Assembly (NCBI RefSeq): GCF_003427025.1
Contig: NZ_QVAI01000004.1
Span: forward strand, 458,085-522,084
Source of the DNA: Jiangella endophytica
GTDB lineage: Bacteria; Actinomycetota; Actinomycetes; Jiangellales; Jiangellaceae
DNA: 64,000 nucleotides
Reading direction: 5' to 3'
In this document: positions 8,750 to 16,757 of the stretch, piece by piece
Position numbering within the stretch: the first letter of the stretch is position 1
Layout of the letters: every line of letters starts with the position of its first letter
Program-made: the position numbers and the translations under genes
The notes under the pieces: model-generated
Seen by the model: the letters and a program-made list of their open reading frames with translations, nothing else
The model's database searches: none
Told to the model about the DNA's origin: nothing

Positions 8750-10424
8750 TGCCGACGACCCCGGCGTCGACCCGCACGACGGTCGAGTGCCGGGCGATCG
8801 TCTCCGGGCGGTGCGCCACCATGATCAGCGTCCGCCCGGCCCGCACCCGGTCGACGGCGGTCTCGATGCTCGCCGCGACGACGGGATCGAGGTCGGCCGT
8901 GGCCTCGTCGAGGATCAGCACCGCCGGGTCCACCAGCGCGGCCCGGACGATGCCGACCAGCTGCTGCTCCCCCGCCGACAGCGCCGCACCGTACGGCCCG
9001 ACGACGGTGTCCAGCCCGGCCGGCAGCCCGGCCAGCCACGCCGTCAGCCCGAGCCGGTCGACGGCGTCGAGCAGCTCCGCACGCGTCGGTTCGTGCGGCA
9101 CCAGCGCGAGGTTGTCGGCGAGCGTCCCACTGACCAGGTGCACCTGCTGCGGCACGAGGACGATGCGCCGCCGCACCTGCGCCTCGGTGGCCGTCGCGAG
9201 GTCGACGCCGCCGAACTCGACCGTGCCCGCGTCCGGCCGGTACAGCCCGCTGGCCAGCTTGACCAGCGTGCTCTTGCCCGACCCGGTCGGCCCGGCGACG
9301 GCCACGTGCGCGCCGTGCGGGAACGTCACGTCCACGCCGGCCAGCACGTCGGTCCCGGCACGGTAGGCGTAGCGCACGCCGCGGACGGTGAGGTCACCGG
9401 CCTCCGGCAGCGCGGCGCCGGCCGCGGGCGAGCGGTCCGCCGTCCGCTCGAGCAGGTCGAGCAGCCGGGCCAGGCTGACGGCGGTGGCCTGCAGCTCGCC
9501 GAACACCTGCGACAGCCGCAGCACGCCCTCGAACAGGTTCGTCATCGCCAGCACGAACACGGCGACCGTCCCGATGGTGACCCGGCCCTCCCCTGCCAGC
9601 CAGGCGCCGGCCACCAGCAGGACCGCCACCGACAGCCCCTCCAGGAAGCCGATCAGCCGCAGCCGCAGCTCGACGTCGACGGTGCGATCCTCGTCGGCGC
9701 GCAGGTCCTCGCTCTGGGCGGCGAACAGGCGCCGGCGCTGCGGCATCCCACCGGTGAGGTGCAGCGTCTCGCGACCGGCCAGCGTCTCGGTGAACGTCGC
9801 CGCGATGCCCGCACGACCGGCCGCGACCCGTCCGTAGGCGCCCGCCGCGTCGCGCCGGAACCAGCGGATCACCAGCCACGTCGCCGGCAGCGTCACGGCC
9901 AGCGTGATGAGCGTCAGCAGCGGCGAGTACGACAGCAGCACGGCCAGCGTCAGCAGCAGCGACAGTGACAGGTTGACGACGTCCGGCAGCTGCTGGCGGA
10001 CGAAGTCGGTGACGGTCGCGACCTCGCCGGTGGTGCGCTGCAGCAGGTCGCCGACCCGGTGCGACTCGATGAACCGCAGCGGCGCCGTCGCGATCCGGCC
10101 GACGGCGGTGTCGCGCAGGTCGCGGACCACCCGCTCGCCGGTCCGGGTCAGCAGCACCTCGGAGGTGCGCAGCAGGAAGATCCGCGCGACGACGACCACG
10201 GCCAGCACGGCGACGGCCGTGAACAACCCGGACCGCGACCGCTGCACCAGCTCGTCGATCGCCCGCCCGATGATCGGCGCCATCGACACCAGCGCCGCGG
10301 CGCTGAACAGGCTGACCGCCAGCGCGAGCAGTGCCTCGCGCCGGTACGGCCGGGCCACGGCGGCGAAGCGCCGATACACCCCGCGGGTGGACGGTGCCTC
10401 CTCGAGGACGGGCGCGTCAGCCAT
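8742..10424 (-). CDS. ABC transporter (exporter-fold TMD-NBD), IrtB/YbtQ-like subunit
   Basis: This 560-residue fused protein has six membrane helices (to about residue 300) followed by an ATPase domain. The domain has Walker A GPTGSGKST, Walker B LILDEATADLD with an intact catalytic Glu, and an H-loop VAHRPE. The signature motif is LSAGE rather than LSGGQ. It pairs with the adjacent fused ABC gene, overlapping it by 8 bp (ATG at 10424 after GGGGAG), so the two should form a heterodimer. Flanking iron boxes and a nearby siderophore-interacting reductase suggest the exporter-fold siderophore importers IrtAB and YbtPQ. Export of a siderophore is the alternative. The substrate is not known. Confidence 0.85.
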   Translation of the reverse strand: MADAPVLEEAPSTRGVYRRFAAVARPYRREALLALAVSLFSAAALVSMAPIIGRAIDELVQRSRSGLFTAVAVLAVVVVARIFLLRTSEVLLTRTGERVVRDLRDTAVGRIATAPLRFIESHRVGDLLQRTTGEVATVTDFVRQQLPDVVNLSLSLLLTLAVLLSYSPLLTLITLAVTLPATWLVIRWFRRDAAGAYGRVAAGRAGIAATFTETLAGRETLHLTGGMPQRRRLFAAQSEDLRADEDRTVDVELRLRLIGFLEGLSVAVLLVAGAWLAGEGRVTIGTVAVFVLAMTNLFEGVLRLSQVFGELQATAVSLARLLDLLERTADRSPAAGAALPEAGDLTVRGVRYAYRAGTDVLAGVDVTFPHGAHVAVAGPTGSGKSTLVKLASGLYRPDAGTVEFGGVDLATATEAQVRRRIVLVPQQVHLVSGTLADNLALVPHEPTRAELLDAVDRLGLTAWLAGLPAGLDTVVGPYGAALSAGEQQLVGIVRAALVDPAVLILDEATADLDPVVAASIETAVDRVRAGRTLIMVAHRPETIARHSTVVRVDAGVVGIS

Positions 10425-12159
10425 CGTTACTCCCCGCCGTGACCGGGACCCGCAGGTCGATGACCCGGTCGGCTCGCTCGCTGACCTGCGCCCGGTGCGA
10501 CACGGCGACGATCGCGGTGTCCGGCAGCTCGGTGCGCAGGCGGTCCAGGATCGCCCGCTCGGTGCCGACGTCGACCGCCGAGGTGACGTCGTCGAGCAGC
10601 AGCACCCGCGGCCGGCCGAGCAGCGCCCGGGCCAGCGCCAGGCGCTGCACCTGCCCGCCGGACAGCGTCGTCCCGCGCTCGCCGACGGCCGTCTCGTACC
10701 CGGCGGGGAGCGCGCGGACGTACCCGTCGGCGCCGGCGACCCGGCAGGCCCACGCGACCTCGTCGTCGCGCGCCTCCCGCCCGAGCCGGACGTTGTCCGC
10801 GACGGTGCCGGAGAGCACGAGCGGCCGCTGCGGCACGTAACCGATCCGGGCCCACCAGTCGGCGCGGTCCGCCTGCGCGACGTCGGCCCCGCCGAACCGG
10901 ACGGTGCCCGCCGCGGGCTCGTCCAGCCGGGCCACCGCCCGCAGCAGCGACGACTTGCCGCTGCCGACCGGTCCCCGCACCACGACCAGCTCACCGGGCG
11001 ACGCCGTCAGCCGCAGCGGCGCGGTCGGCTCACCGCCGCTGCCGGTGCGCGCGGAGAGCTCGTCCAGCACCAGCTCGCCCCGCTCCGGCAGGACGGCAGT
11101 GAGGGCCGGCCCGCTCGACGCCGGTCCAATCGGTGACGGCGAGTGTCGGTGCCCGCCCGTAGGGTGGGCCCCACCCGGGCCAGGGAGGGGCATGTCCAGC
11201 ACCTCGGCGATCCTCGTCCCCGACACCTCGGCCTCGCGCCGGTTCGACACCAGCAGCACCAGGAAGCTCAGCGCGATGGTCAGCATCGTCATCCACGACG
11301 TGTAGGCGATCAGCCCGCCGATACTGAGCCCGCCGTCCAGCACCGCGAGCCCGCCGGCCGCCAGCCCGGCGGCGATCGCCAGCCGCGGCACCGACGGCGG
11401 CACCGACGCCCACCAGGCGGCCACCCGGGCGACGGCCAGCGTGTGGACCGTGACCTCGCCGCTGGCGTCGGCGTGCCGCCGCACCAGCCGGCCGGTGCCG
11501 CCCAGCCCTCGCACGGCCCCGGCGGCGGACAGCAGCTCCTCGACGGCGCCGGCTCGGCGGGCATGCGCCCCGGCCAGCCGCTCGGCCGCGGCGGCGAAGC
11601 GGGGCGGGAAGATCAGCTGTGTGACGACGACCAGCGGCGCCATGATCGCCGTCACGACCAGCAGCCGCGGATGCAGGGTCGCGACCGCCGGCACGACCAC
11701 GACGATCGTGCTCAGCGCCAGCGTCCAGTAGGTGAGCTTGTCGACCCAGTCGGCGACGGCCAGCACGTCACGCTCGGCCCGCGAGGCGAGGTCGCCTCGG
11801 TCGATCCGGGCGGTCACGGCGCCGTCGGCGGCGCCGGCCCGGGCCAGCAGCCGCTCGCGCAGGTCCAGCGCGGTCGCGTTCGCGGCGTGCCGGGTCAGCC
11901 GCTCCCCCGTCGCACCACCGGCCAGCACGATCAGCGCCAGCCCGACGACGGCCAGCGCCCATCCGGCGGTCCGGCCGGGCGCGCCGGCCTCCAGGCCGTC
12001 GTCGACGGCGCGCTGCACCAGGGCGGGCGTGGCCAGGTAGCCGAGCTGGGCGGCGAGCCCGCAGAGCAGGCCGGTGACGATCACGCGCCGGCGGCGGCGG
12101 AACAGCTCCCGCAGCAGCCGGCGCCCAGGGGCGCGGGTCGGGTCCGCCATCGCGGGCAT
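10417..12159 (-). CDS. ABC transporter (exporter-fold TMD-NBD), IrtA/YbtP-like subunit
   Basis: This 580-residue fused permease-ATPase has six helices in the first 300 residues, Walker A GPVGSGKSS and signature LSGGQVQRLALARAL. Walker B is LLLDDVTSAVD, where Asp replaces the usual catalytic Glu. That change, with the LSAGE signature of its partner, puts both defects in the same composite ATP site, the arrangement of asymmetric heterodimeric ABC transporters. The linker between membrane and ATPase parts (about residues 325-350, PGPGGAHPTGGHRHS) is unusually long because a dispersed DNA repeat (11144-11175) lies inside the gene. An iron box is centred 43 bp upstream of the start. Likely iron-repressed siderophore transport. 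Confidence 0.85.
   Translation of the reverse strand: MPAMADPTRAPGRRLLRELFRRRRRVIVTGLLCGLAAQLGYLATPALVQRAVDDGLEAGAPGRTAGWALAVVGLALIVLAGGATGERLTRHAANATALDLRERLLARAGAADGAVTARIDRGDLASRAERDVLAVADWVDKLTYWTLALSTIVVVVPAVATLHPRLLVVTAIMAPLVVVTQLIFPPRFAAAAERLAGAHARRAGAVEELLSAAGAVRGLGGTGRLVRRHADASGEVTVHTLAVARVAAWWASVPPSVPRLAIAAGLAAGGLAVLDGGLSIGGLIAYTSWMTMLTIALSFLVLLVSNRREAEVSGTRIAEVLDMPLPGPGGAHPTGGHRHSPSPIGPASSGPALTAVLPERGELVLDELSARTGSGGEPTAPLRLTASPGELVVVRGPVGSGKSSLLRAVARLDEPAAGTVRFGGADVAQADRADWWARIGYVPQRPLVLSGTVADNVRLGREARDDEVAWACRVAGADGYVRALPAGYETAVGERGTTLSGGQVQRLALARALLGRPRVLLLDDVTSAVDVGTERAILDRLRTELPDTAIVAVSHRAQVSERADRVIDLRVPVTAGSNDG
11144..11175. repeat. Copy 1 of a dispersed GC-rich repeat inside an ABC gene
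   Basis: The 25 bases at 11144-11168 (beginning TGTCGGTGCCCGCCCGTAGG) are identical to 28360-28384 in an unrelated gene. They are followed by a CCCCACCC arm that pairs with GGGTGGG. The copy is translated, antisense to the direction quoted, in the membrane-ATPase linker without breaking the frame. Confidence 0.8.
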
Positions 12160-12192
12160 CGTCCTCTCGGGGGTCGGGCGTCACCCGACAGG

Positions 12193-12211
12193 TTAGGTTC
12201 GGCTAACCTGG
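12193..12211. promoter_or_regulatory. DtxR/IdeR iron box in the divergent ABC/AraC promoter region
   Basis: TTAGGTTCGGCTAACCTGG matches the iron-box consensus at 16 of 19 positions, the best of the three in this window. It lies in the 114-bp gap between the leftward ABC pair and the rightward AraC gene, so one DtxR/IdeR site could control both. Confidence 0.88.
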
Positions 12212-12273
12212 TATCGGTCCAACCCAGCGGTCACCTCGCATCAGGCCGCGGACGTCGACGGTCGGGAGGTGTG

Positions 12274-13038
12274 GTGTTCGCGCGCGCGTTCGGCGGCGGG
12301 CTCGACGGCGCCGAGGAGTTCTGGCTGTCCCGCTTCGACATGCCGCGGCAGAGCGGCTTCACGACCCACGATCACGCCGAGCACCAGCTGTCCTGGGTCG
12401 CGCACGGCCAGCTGGAGGTCGAGGCCGGCGGGACGTGGCTGCTGCCGCCGTCGCAGGCGGTGTGGATCCCGGCCGGCACACCGCACGCGCTGCGGGCGAC
12501 CCGTCCGACCCAGCTGTACTGCCTCTACCTGTGGCCGGCCGACTGCCCGATCGCCTGGACCAGCACCACGGTCGTCGCGGCCGACCCGATGCTGCGCCAG
12601 GTCATGCTCTATCTCGCCCGGCCGGACCTGCCCGACGACGCCGCCCAGCGGGCCCGCGCCCTGCTGGCCGACCTGCTGCGTCCCGACCCCGGCCCGGCGG
12701 CGGACATCCCGATGCCGGCCGGTGGGTCGGCCCGCGAGCTGGCCGATGCGATCGTCCGCTCCCCCGGCGACCCACGGAGCCTGCACGAGTGGGCCGCCGC
12801 CCTGCACGTCAGCGAGAAGACCCTGCGCCGCTCGTTCGTCGCCGAGACCGGCATGACGTTCACCGACTGGAGGACGCAGGTCCGGCTGAGGGCGGCACTG
12901 CCGCTGCTCGCCGACCGGCTGCCGGTCGCGGCCGTGGCGGCGCGGGTCGGCTACCGCAGCGTGAACGGGTTCATCAACGCGTTCCGCCGCCACTTCGGCC
13001 GCACGCCGGGCAGTTACGCGGCGTTGCTCGGCGCGTGA
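12274..13038 (+). CDS. AraC-family transcriptional regulator
   Basis: The 254-residue protein has an N-terminal cupin sensor (H-HAEHQLSWV, WIPAGTPHAL) and a C-terminal double helix-turn-helix from about residue 165 (LHVSEKTLRRSFVAETGMTF, then VAAVAARVGYRSVNGFINAFRRHFGRTPG). GTG at 12274 is preferred over GTG at 12271 because it is better spaced from GGGAGG. It is divergent from the exporter-fold ABC pair with a shared iron box. By analogy with YbtA of Yersinia, AraC-type activators often sense the ferric siderophore and switch on the uptake genes. The first His-rich strand of the cupin could bind metal or ligand (inference). Confidence 0.88.
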   Translation: MFARAFGGGLDGAEEFWLSRFDMPRQSGFTTHDHAEHQLSWVAHGQLEVEAGGTWLLPPSQAVWIPAGTPHALRATRPTQLYCLYLWPADCPIAWTSTTVVAADPMLRQVMLYLARPDLPDDAAQRARALLADLLRPDPGPAADIPMPAGGSARELADAIVRSPGDPRSLHEWAAALHVSEKTLRRSFVAETGMTFTDWRTQVRLRAALPLLADRLPVAAVAARVGYRSVNGFINAFRRHFGRTPGSYAALLGA

Positions 13039-13226
13039 TGGTCATGTGCCAGGCCCAGCCGCTGGGCTCGGCGCATCAGGCCCAGCCGCTCGTCCAGCCA
13101 CCCGTCGATCGCCGTCTGGATCCGCAGCAACTCACCCGGGTCGTCGCAGCGCAGGCGGTAGTCGGCCAGCCAGCGCAGCGTCTCGTCGACATAGCGGAGC
13201 TTCGCCGCAATCGGCCACGTCATCAC
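13014..13226 (-). CDS. Small conserved-type hypothetical protein (70 residues)
   Basis: The 70-residue product is charged and helical (TWPIAAKLRYVDETLRWLAD, then a DGWLDERLGLMRRAQ stretch). It has no signal or membrane segment and no recognised domain. A strong ribosome site (GGGGGAG, 5 bp before ATG) and non-shadow composition favour a real gene. It runs against the 3' end of the AraC gene with a 25-bp overlap and lies downstream of the siderophore-interacting protein gene with a 118-bp gap. Possibly part of the iron regulon. Confidence 0.55.
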   Translation of the reverse strand: MMTWPIAAKLRYVDETLRWLADYRLRCDDPGELLRIQTAIDGWLDERLGLMRRAQRLGLAHDHHAPSNAA

Positions 13227-13344
13227 GGCTCCCCCTCACCGTAGGCCGTCCCCGTGCTCCCAGGTTCCCCGTTCCGGCGCGTGCACACCTCCTCCGGGCT
13301 GGGTGAGATCGCGGGGCCGATGACGCTCGGCCCGGCGCGCCGGG

Positions 13345-14244
13345 TCAGAGGCCGAGCGTCTCCAGCCGGGCGATGTACTCGTCCTCCTGGTCCTCCTCGT
13401 CGGCGTCGCTCTCCCACGGCGCGAGCAGCCACTGCTGGGTGGCGTCGTCGAGCGCGGCCAGGCGGCGGTTGTACTCGTCGCCGTTGTCGGTCCAGTAGCC
13501 GACCACCTTGTACGCCGACGGCGGCAGCTTCAGCTCGTGCCGCAGGTAGCGGCGGGCGTCGCGCAGGACCGCGGTCTCGCCGGCCACCCACACGTAGCCC
13601 GGGCCGTCCGGCAGCTCGGCCGTGCGCAGGGCGCCGGACAGCAGGCTCGGGCCGTGGCCGTTGCCGCCGTACAGCCAGACGACCTCCAGGCCGGCACCGC
13701 CGGGCAGGTCGACCCGGTGCCGCGGTGTGGGCACCTCGAGCACCGCGCGGGTGCGCACGCCGGCCGGGACGGCCTCCAGGATCCGGGTCGCGGCCGGCAG
13801 CCCGGCGGCGTCGGCCAGCAGCAGCTGCCAGCGCAGGTCACCGGGCGGGTCGTACATGCCGGTGGGTGTGTTGACGGCGACGACGTCGCCCGGCGCCGCC
13901 TGCTGGGCCCACGTCGCCGCCACGCCGCCGTCGTGCACGACGAAGTCGATCACCAGCTCGCCGCTGGCGCGCCGGAACTCGCGCACCGTGTAGGTGCGCA
14001 TCGGCGACGCCTCGGCGCCGTCCGGGTAGCTCCAGCGGCCGTTGGCCTCGACGACGGGCAGCACCGGCTCGGCGCCCGGCGCCGGGAAGAAGATGCGCAG
14101 GTACTCGTCGCCGACCCCGGTCGACGCGAACCCGGTCAGGTCCGGCCCGCCGAACACGACCCGCACCATGTCGGCGCAGACCGGACGGGCCTCGATCACC
14201 TCCGCGCGGAAGAACCGCATGGGCAGGTCGGCACCGACGGCCAT
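13345..14244 (-). CDS. Siderophore-interacting protein (FAD/NAD(P)H ferric-siderophore reductase)
   Basis: The 299-residue protein matches the SIP family. It has an FAD-binding barrel with the RTYTVR motif (about residues 84-89), a GVAATWAQ segment and the C-terminal SIP domain with VWVAGETAVLRDARRYL and a GYW-NGD-Y pattern. SIPs reduce Fe(III)-siderophores in the cytoplasm to release Fe(II), the expected last step after import by the adjacent IrtAB-like transporter; in mycobacteria this domain is fused to IrtA. An iron box lies 33-51 bp upstream of the start. The acidic tail (ESDADEEDQEDEY) is a local peculiarity. Confidence 0.93.
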   Translation of the reverse strand: MAVGADLPMRFFRAEVIEARPVCADMVRVVFGGPDLTGFASTGVGDEYLRIFFPAPGAEPVLPVVEANGRWSYPDGAEASPMRTYTVREFRRASGELVIDFVVHDGGVAATWAQQAAPGDVVAVNTPTGMYDPPGDLRWQLLLADAAGLPAATRILEAVPAGVRTRAVLEVPTPRHRVDLPGGAGLEVVWLYGGNGHGPSLLSGALRTAELPDGPGYVWVAGETAVLRDARRYLRHELKLPPSAYKVVGYWTDNGDEYNRRLAALDDATQQWLLAPWESDADEEDQEDEYIARLETLGL

Positions 14245-14276
14245 CCGTACTCCTCGGACATCACAGGCGACAGAAG

Positions 14277-14295
14277 TGAGGAAAGCCTAACCTGC
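14277..14295. promoter_or_regulatory. DtxR/IdeR iron box upstream of the SIP gene, overlapping the amidase stop codon
   Basis: Read on the minus strand, GCAGGTTAGGCTTTCCTCA matches the iron box at 14 of 19 positions. Its arms cover the TAG stop (14287-14289) of the upstream amidase gene, so the SIP promoter is nested in the end of that gene. Confidence 0.75.
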
Positions 14296-15723
14296 TACCG
14301 CCTCGTACGCGACGCCGGCGCCGAGGCACACGTCCTCCCGCCAGCACGGCGCCACCAGTTGCAGGCCCGCCGGCAGGCCGGTGCCCGCGACGCGGCCGCA
14401 GGGCACCGTCAGCGCCGGGTGGCCGGAGACGTTGAACACCGACGTGTTGCGGGCCACGACGGTCGCCAGCACGCGGTCGCGGCCGCCCAGCGCTACCGCG
14501 TCGACGCCCTCCGGCGGGGCCACGATCGCCGACGTCGCGCAGGCCAGCACATCCACGTCCGCGAACAGCGCGTCGACCGCGCCGGCCAGGACCGTCCGGC
14601 AGCGCAGGGCGTGCAGGTAGTCGACAGCGGACAGCGACCGGCCGCCCGTGAGCAGCTGGGTGACGACCGGGCCGTAGCCGTCGAGGTCGTCGCCGGCGTC
14701 GTGCAGCGAGGCCGACTCCGCCGCGACCAGGATCCGTTTGATCGCGTCCGGGTCGATCTCCTCGATCACCGGCAGCTCGACCGGCACCAGCGTCGCGCCC
14801 AGCCCGGCCAGCACCTCGGTGGCGGCGTCGACGAGCCTCAGCACCTCGTCCTCGGCCACCCGGAACCAGCCGCCGAGCACACCGACGCGCAGCCCGGTCA
14901 GCGGCGCGGCGCCGGCGACCGGCCAGCGCGGCCGCGCGTCGGCCGGCGGCACCCCGGTCATCGCCGTCAGCGCGGCGCCGGCGAGGGCCGCGCTCCCGGC
15001 CAGCGGCCCGGTGTGGTCCATCGTCCAGGTCAGCGGCGGAGTGCCGGCACGCGGGACGCGACCCAGCGTCGGCTTCAACCCGACCGCTCCGCACCAGGCG
15101 GCCGGCACCCGGATCGAGCCGCCGGTGTCCGTGCCGACGGCCAGCGGCAGCAACCCGGCACCGACCGCCGAGGCCGGGCCGGACGACGACCCGCCGGAGC
15201 GACGGCCGGGATCGCACGGGTTGCGGGTCCGGCTGTTCGGCCCGGACGCGAACTCGTACGTCGCCAGTTTGGCCACGAGGACGGCGCCGGCGGCGCGCAG
15301 GTTCCGCACCACCCGCGCCGTCGTCGCAGGCCGGAAGTCCGCGTAACGGTCCGAGCCGAACCGCGTCGGCGACCCCTCGACCTGGATGACGTCCTTCACC
15401 CCGAACGGCAGGCCCTCCAGCGGGCGGGCGGCTCCGGCGGCGATCCGCCGCCGCGACTCCGCGGCGGCGGTCAGCGCCTCGTCGGCCAGCAGCACCTCCA
15501 CGGCGCCCAGCTCGCGCCCGCGCCCGTCGAGGCCGGTCAGGACCCGTCGGACGGCGCCCACCGGGTCCGGATCCGGCTCGACCGGCGCCGCCGGGACCAG
15601 GCCCGGCGGCGCGGCACGGACGACGTCGCCGAACGGCACGACCGGGTCGGGGAACAGGTCGAGCCGGTGGCGCCGCAGCGCCGCGACGTCGGACCGGACG
15701 TCCGGGTGCGCGGTCGCGCTCAC
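14287..15723 (-). CDS. Amidase-signature family hydrolase
   Basis: The 478-residue protein has the amidase-signature Ser-cisSer-Lys triad: Lys110 in PFGVKDV, Ser179 in the GGSSSG motif, nucleophile Ser203 in GTDTGGSIRVP. It hydrolyses a carboxamide; the residues do not identify the substrate. GTG at 15723 overlaps the TGA of the upstream AstE/AspA-like gene by 4 bp, so the two are translationally coupled, although the GGAGG is unusually close. It is the last gene of a leftward operon with the GntR regulator, M32 peptidase and AstE/AspA-like hydrolase, which points to breakdown of an N-acyl or amide-bearing compound. The GatA subunit is unlikely because gatB and gatC are absent. Confidence 0.85.
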   Translation of the reverse strand: MSATAHPDVRSDVAALRRHRLDLFPDPVVPFGDVVRAAPPGLVPAAPVEPDPDPVGAVRRVLTGLDGRGRELGAVEVLLADEALTAAAESRRRIAAGAARPLEGLPFGVKDVIQVEGSPTRFGSDRYADFRPATTARVVRNLRAAGAVLVAKLATYEFASGPNSRTRNPCDPGRRSGGSSSGPASAVGAGLLPLAVGTDTGGSIRVPAAWCGAVGLKPTLGRVPRAGTPPLTWTMDHTGPLAGSAALAGAALTAMTGVPPADARPRWPVAGAAPLTGLRVGVLGGWFRVAEDEVLRLVDAATEVLAGLGATLVPVELPVIEEIDPDAIKRILVAAESASLHDAGDDLDGYGPVVTQLLTGGRSLSAVDYLHALRCRTVLAGAVDALFADVDVLACATSAIVAPPEGVDAVALGGRDRVLATVVARNTSVFNVSGHPALTVPCGRVAGTGLPAGLQLVAPCWREDVCLGAGVAYEAVAG

Positions 15724-16757
15724 ACCTCCAGCCGCCACTGCTCGGGCGACGGGACCCAGGTGCCGGATCCGGCGTCGGCGATGATGTACATGTAGTCGCC
15801 CGGGTTGACCCGCGAGAACCCCGGCCGTGTCTGCAGGATCGCCGACTGCTCGTACGGCGCCCTGATCTCCTGCAGCGTCTCGCCGGTGTGCGCGTCGACC
15901 ACGCGGGACAGCAGCGTGCCGCCCGCCACCACCGTCGACAGCGCCTCGATCCCCACCGCCGGGTAGCACAGGCCGCCGTGGTCGGCCCGGATCAGCACCC
16001 GCTCGCGCATGAGCAGCTGCCGCTCCGGCAGCTCGGGTACCCCGTCGATCATGCCCAGCCCCTTGAGGAAGTTGTCGATGCGGGTCTGGGTGAGCGCGGC
16101 GAAGCCCTCCGGCATGACGTTGCCGCCCTGCTCGGCGACGATGGACAGCTTGCCCAGCGACTTGACGTACTGGTCGATGGTGCCGGCGAAGGGGTCGACG
16201 TCGTGGACGAAGACGAAATCGGTGCCCATCAGCCGGGTGAAGTCGAAGATCCGCTTCTGCTCCGGCGTCCGGTCGGAGTTCACCAGCGTGTAGTTGATCG
16301 AGGTGTCGCCGGCGCAGTGGTAGTCGAGCATCGCGTCGATGTGCGGGATGATCTCCTCGCTGATGACCGCCGCCATTTTCTGGGTGATCCAGCCCTGACG
16401 GGTGCCGGGGAAGACCCGGTTCATGTTGTTCATGTCGGTGTTCCAGCCCTGGCCCGTGGCCCGGGTGCCGCTCTCGAACGCGACCGGGTTGGCGACCGGG
16501 ACGCCGATGACGGTGCCGGCCAGCTGCTCCGGGTCCAGCCGGGTCAGCGCCGTGTTGACCGCCTCGGCACCGAAGATCGCGTCGCCGTGCACGTTCGCGA
16601 TCAGCAGCAGCGTGGGGCCGGACGAGCGGCCGCGCACGACCTGCCCGCTGATCGCCAGCTCCTCGCCGGAGCTGCGCCGCGCGACCGGGAGCCGGAACCG
16701 GGACTTCGAGCCCGGCGTGACGGCGGCGAGGTCATCGGAGTGGGTCAGCGTGGTCAT
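15720..16757 (-). CDS. Succinylglutamate desuccinylase/aspartoacylase-family hydrolase, copy 1
   Basis: This 345-residue zinc hydrolase-like protein keeps DMNNMNRVFPG (the D-NR-FPG signature, Arg114), the third zinc ligand His147 in DYH and the catalytic-type Glu209 in AEQGG. The first zinc motif is HGDA (His57) where AstE/AspA and DoeB enzymes have HGxE, so the usual Glu ligand is replaced by Ala; Asp59 may substitute. The second copy at 23963 has the same change. Family members remove acyl groups from amino acids such as N-acetylaspartate, succinylglutamate or acetyl-diaminobutyrate. Start ATG overlaps the M32 stop by 4 bp. Substrate unknown. Confidence 0.82.
   Translation of the reverse strand: MTTLTHSDDLAAVTPGSKSRFRLPVARRSSGEELAISGQVVRGRSSGPTLLLIANVHGDAIFGAEAVNTALTRLDPEQLAGTVIGVPVANPVAFESGTRATGQGWNTDMNNMNRVFPGTRQGWITQKMAAVISEEIIPHIDAMLDYHCAGDTSINYTLVNSDRTPEQKRIFDFTRLMGTDFVFVHDVDPFAGTIDQYVKSLGKLSIVAEQGGNVMPEGFAALTQTRIDNFLKGLGMIDGVPELPERQLLMRERVLIRADHGGLCYPAVGIEALSTVVAGGTLLSRVVDAHTGETLQEIRAPYEQSAILQTRPGFSRVNPGDYMYIIADAGSGTWVPSPEQWRLEV

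Noticed and set aside
8787..9968. Plus-strand frame opposite the ABC gene.
   Set aside because: His/Gln/Arg-rich shadow without ribosome site; the minus strand has all ABC motifs.
14287..15723. Amidase considered as the GatA subunit.
   Set aside because: No gatB or gatC adjacent and the operon context is catabolic.
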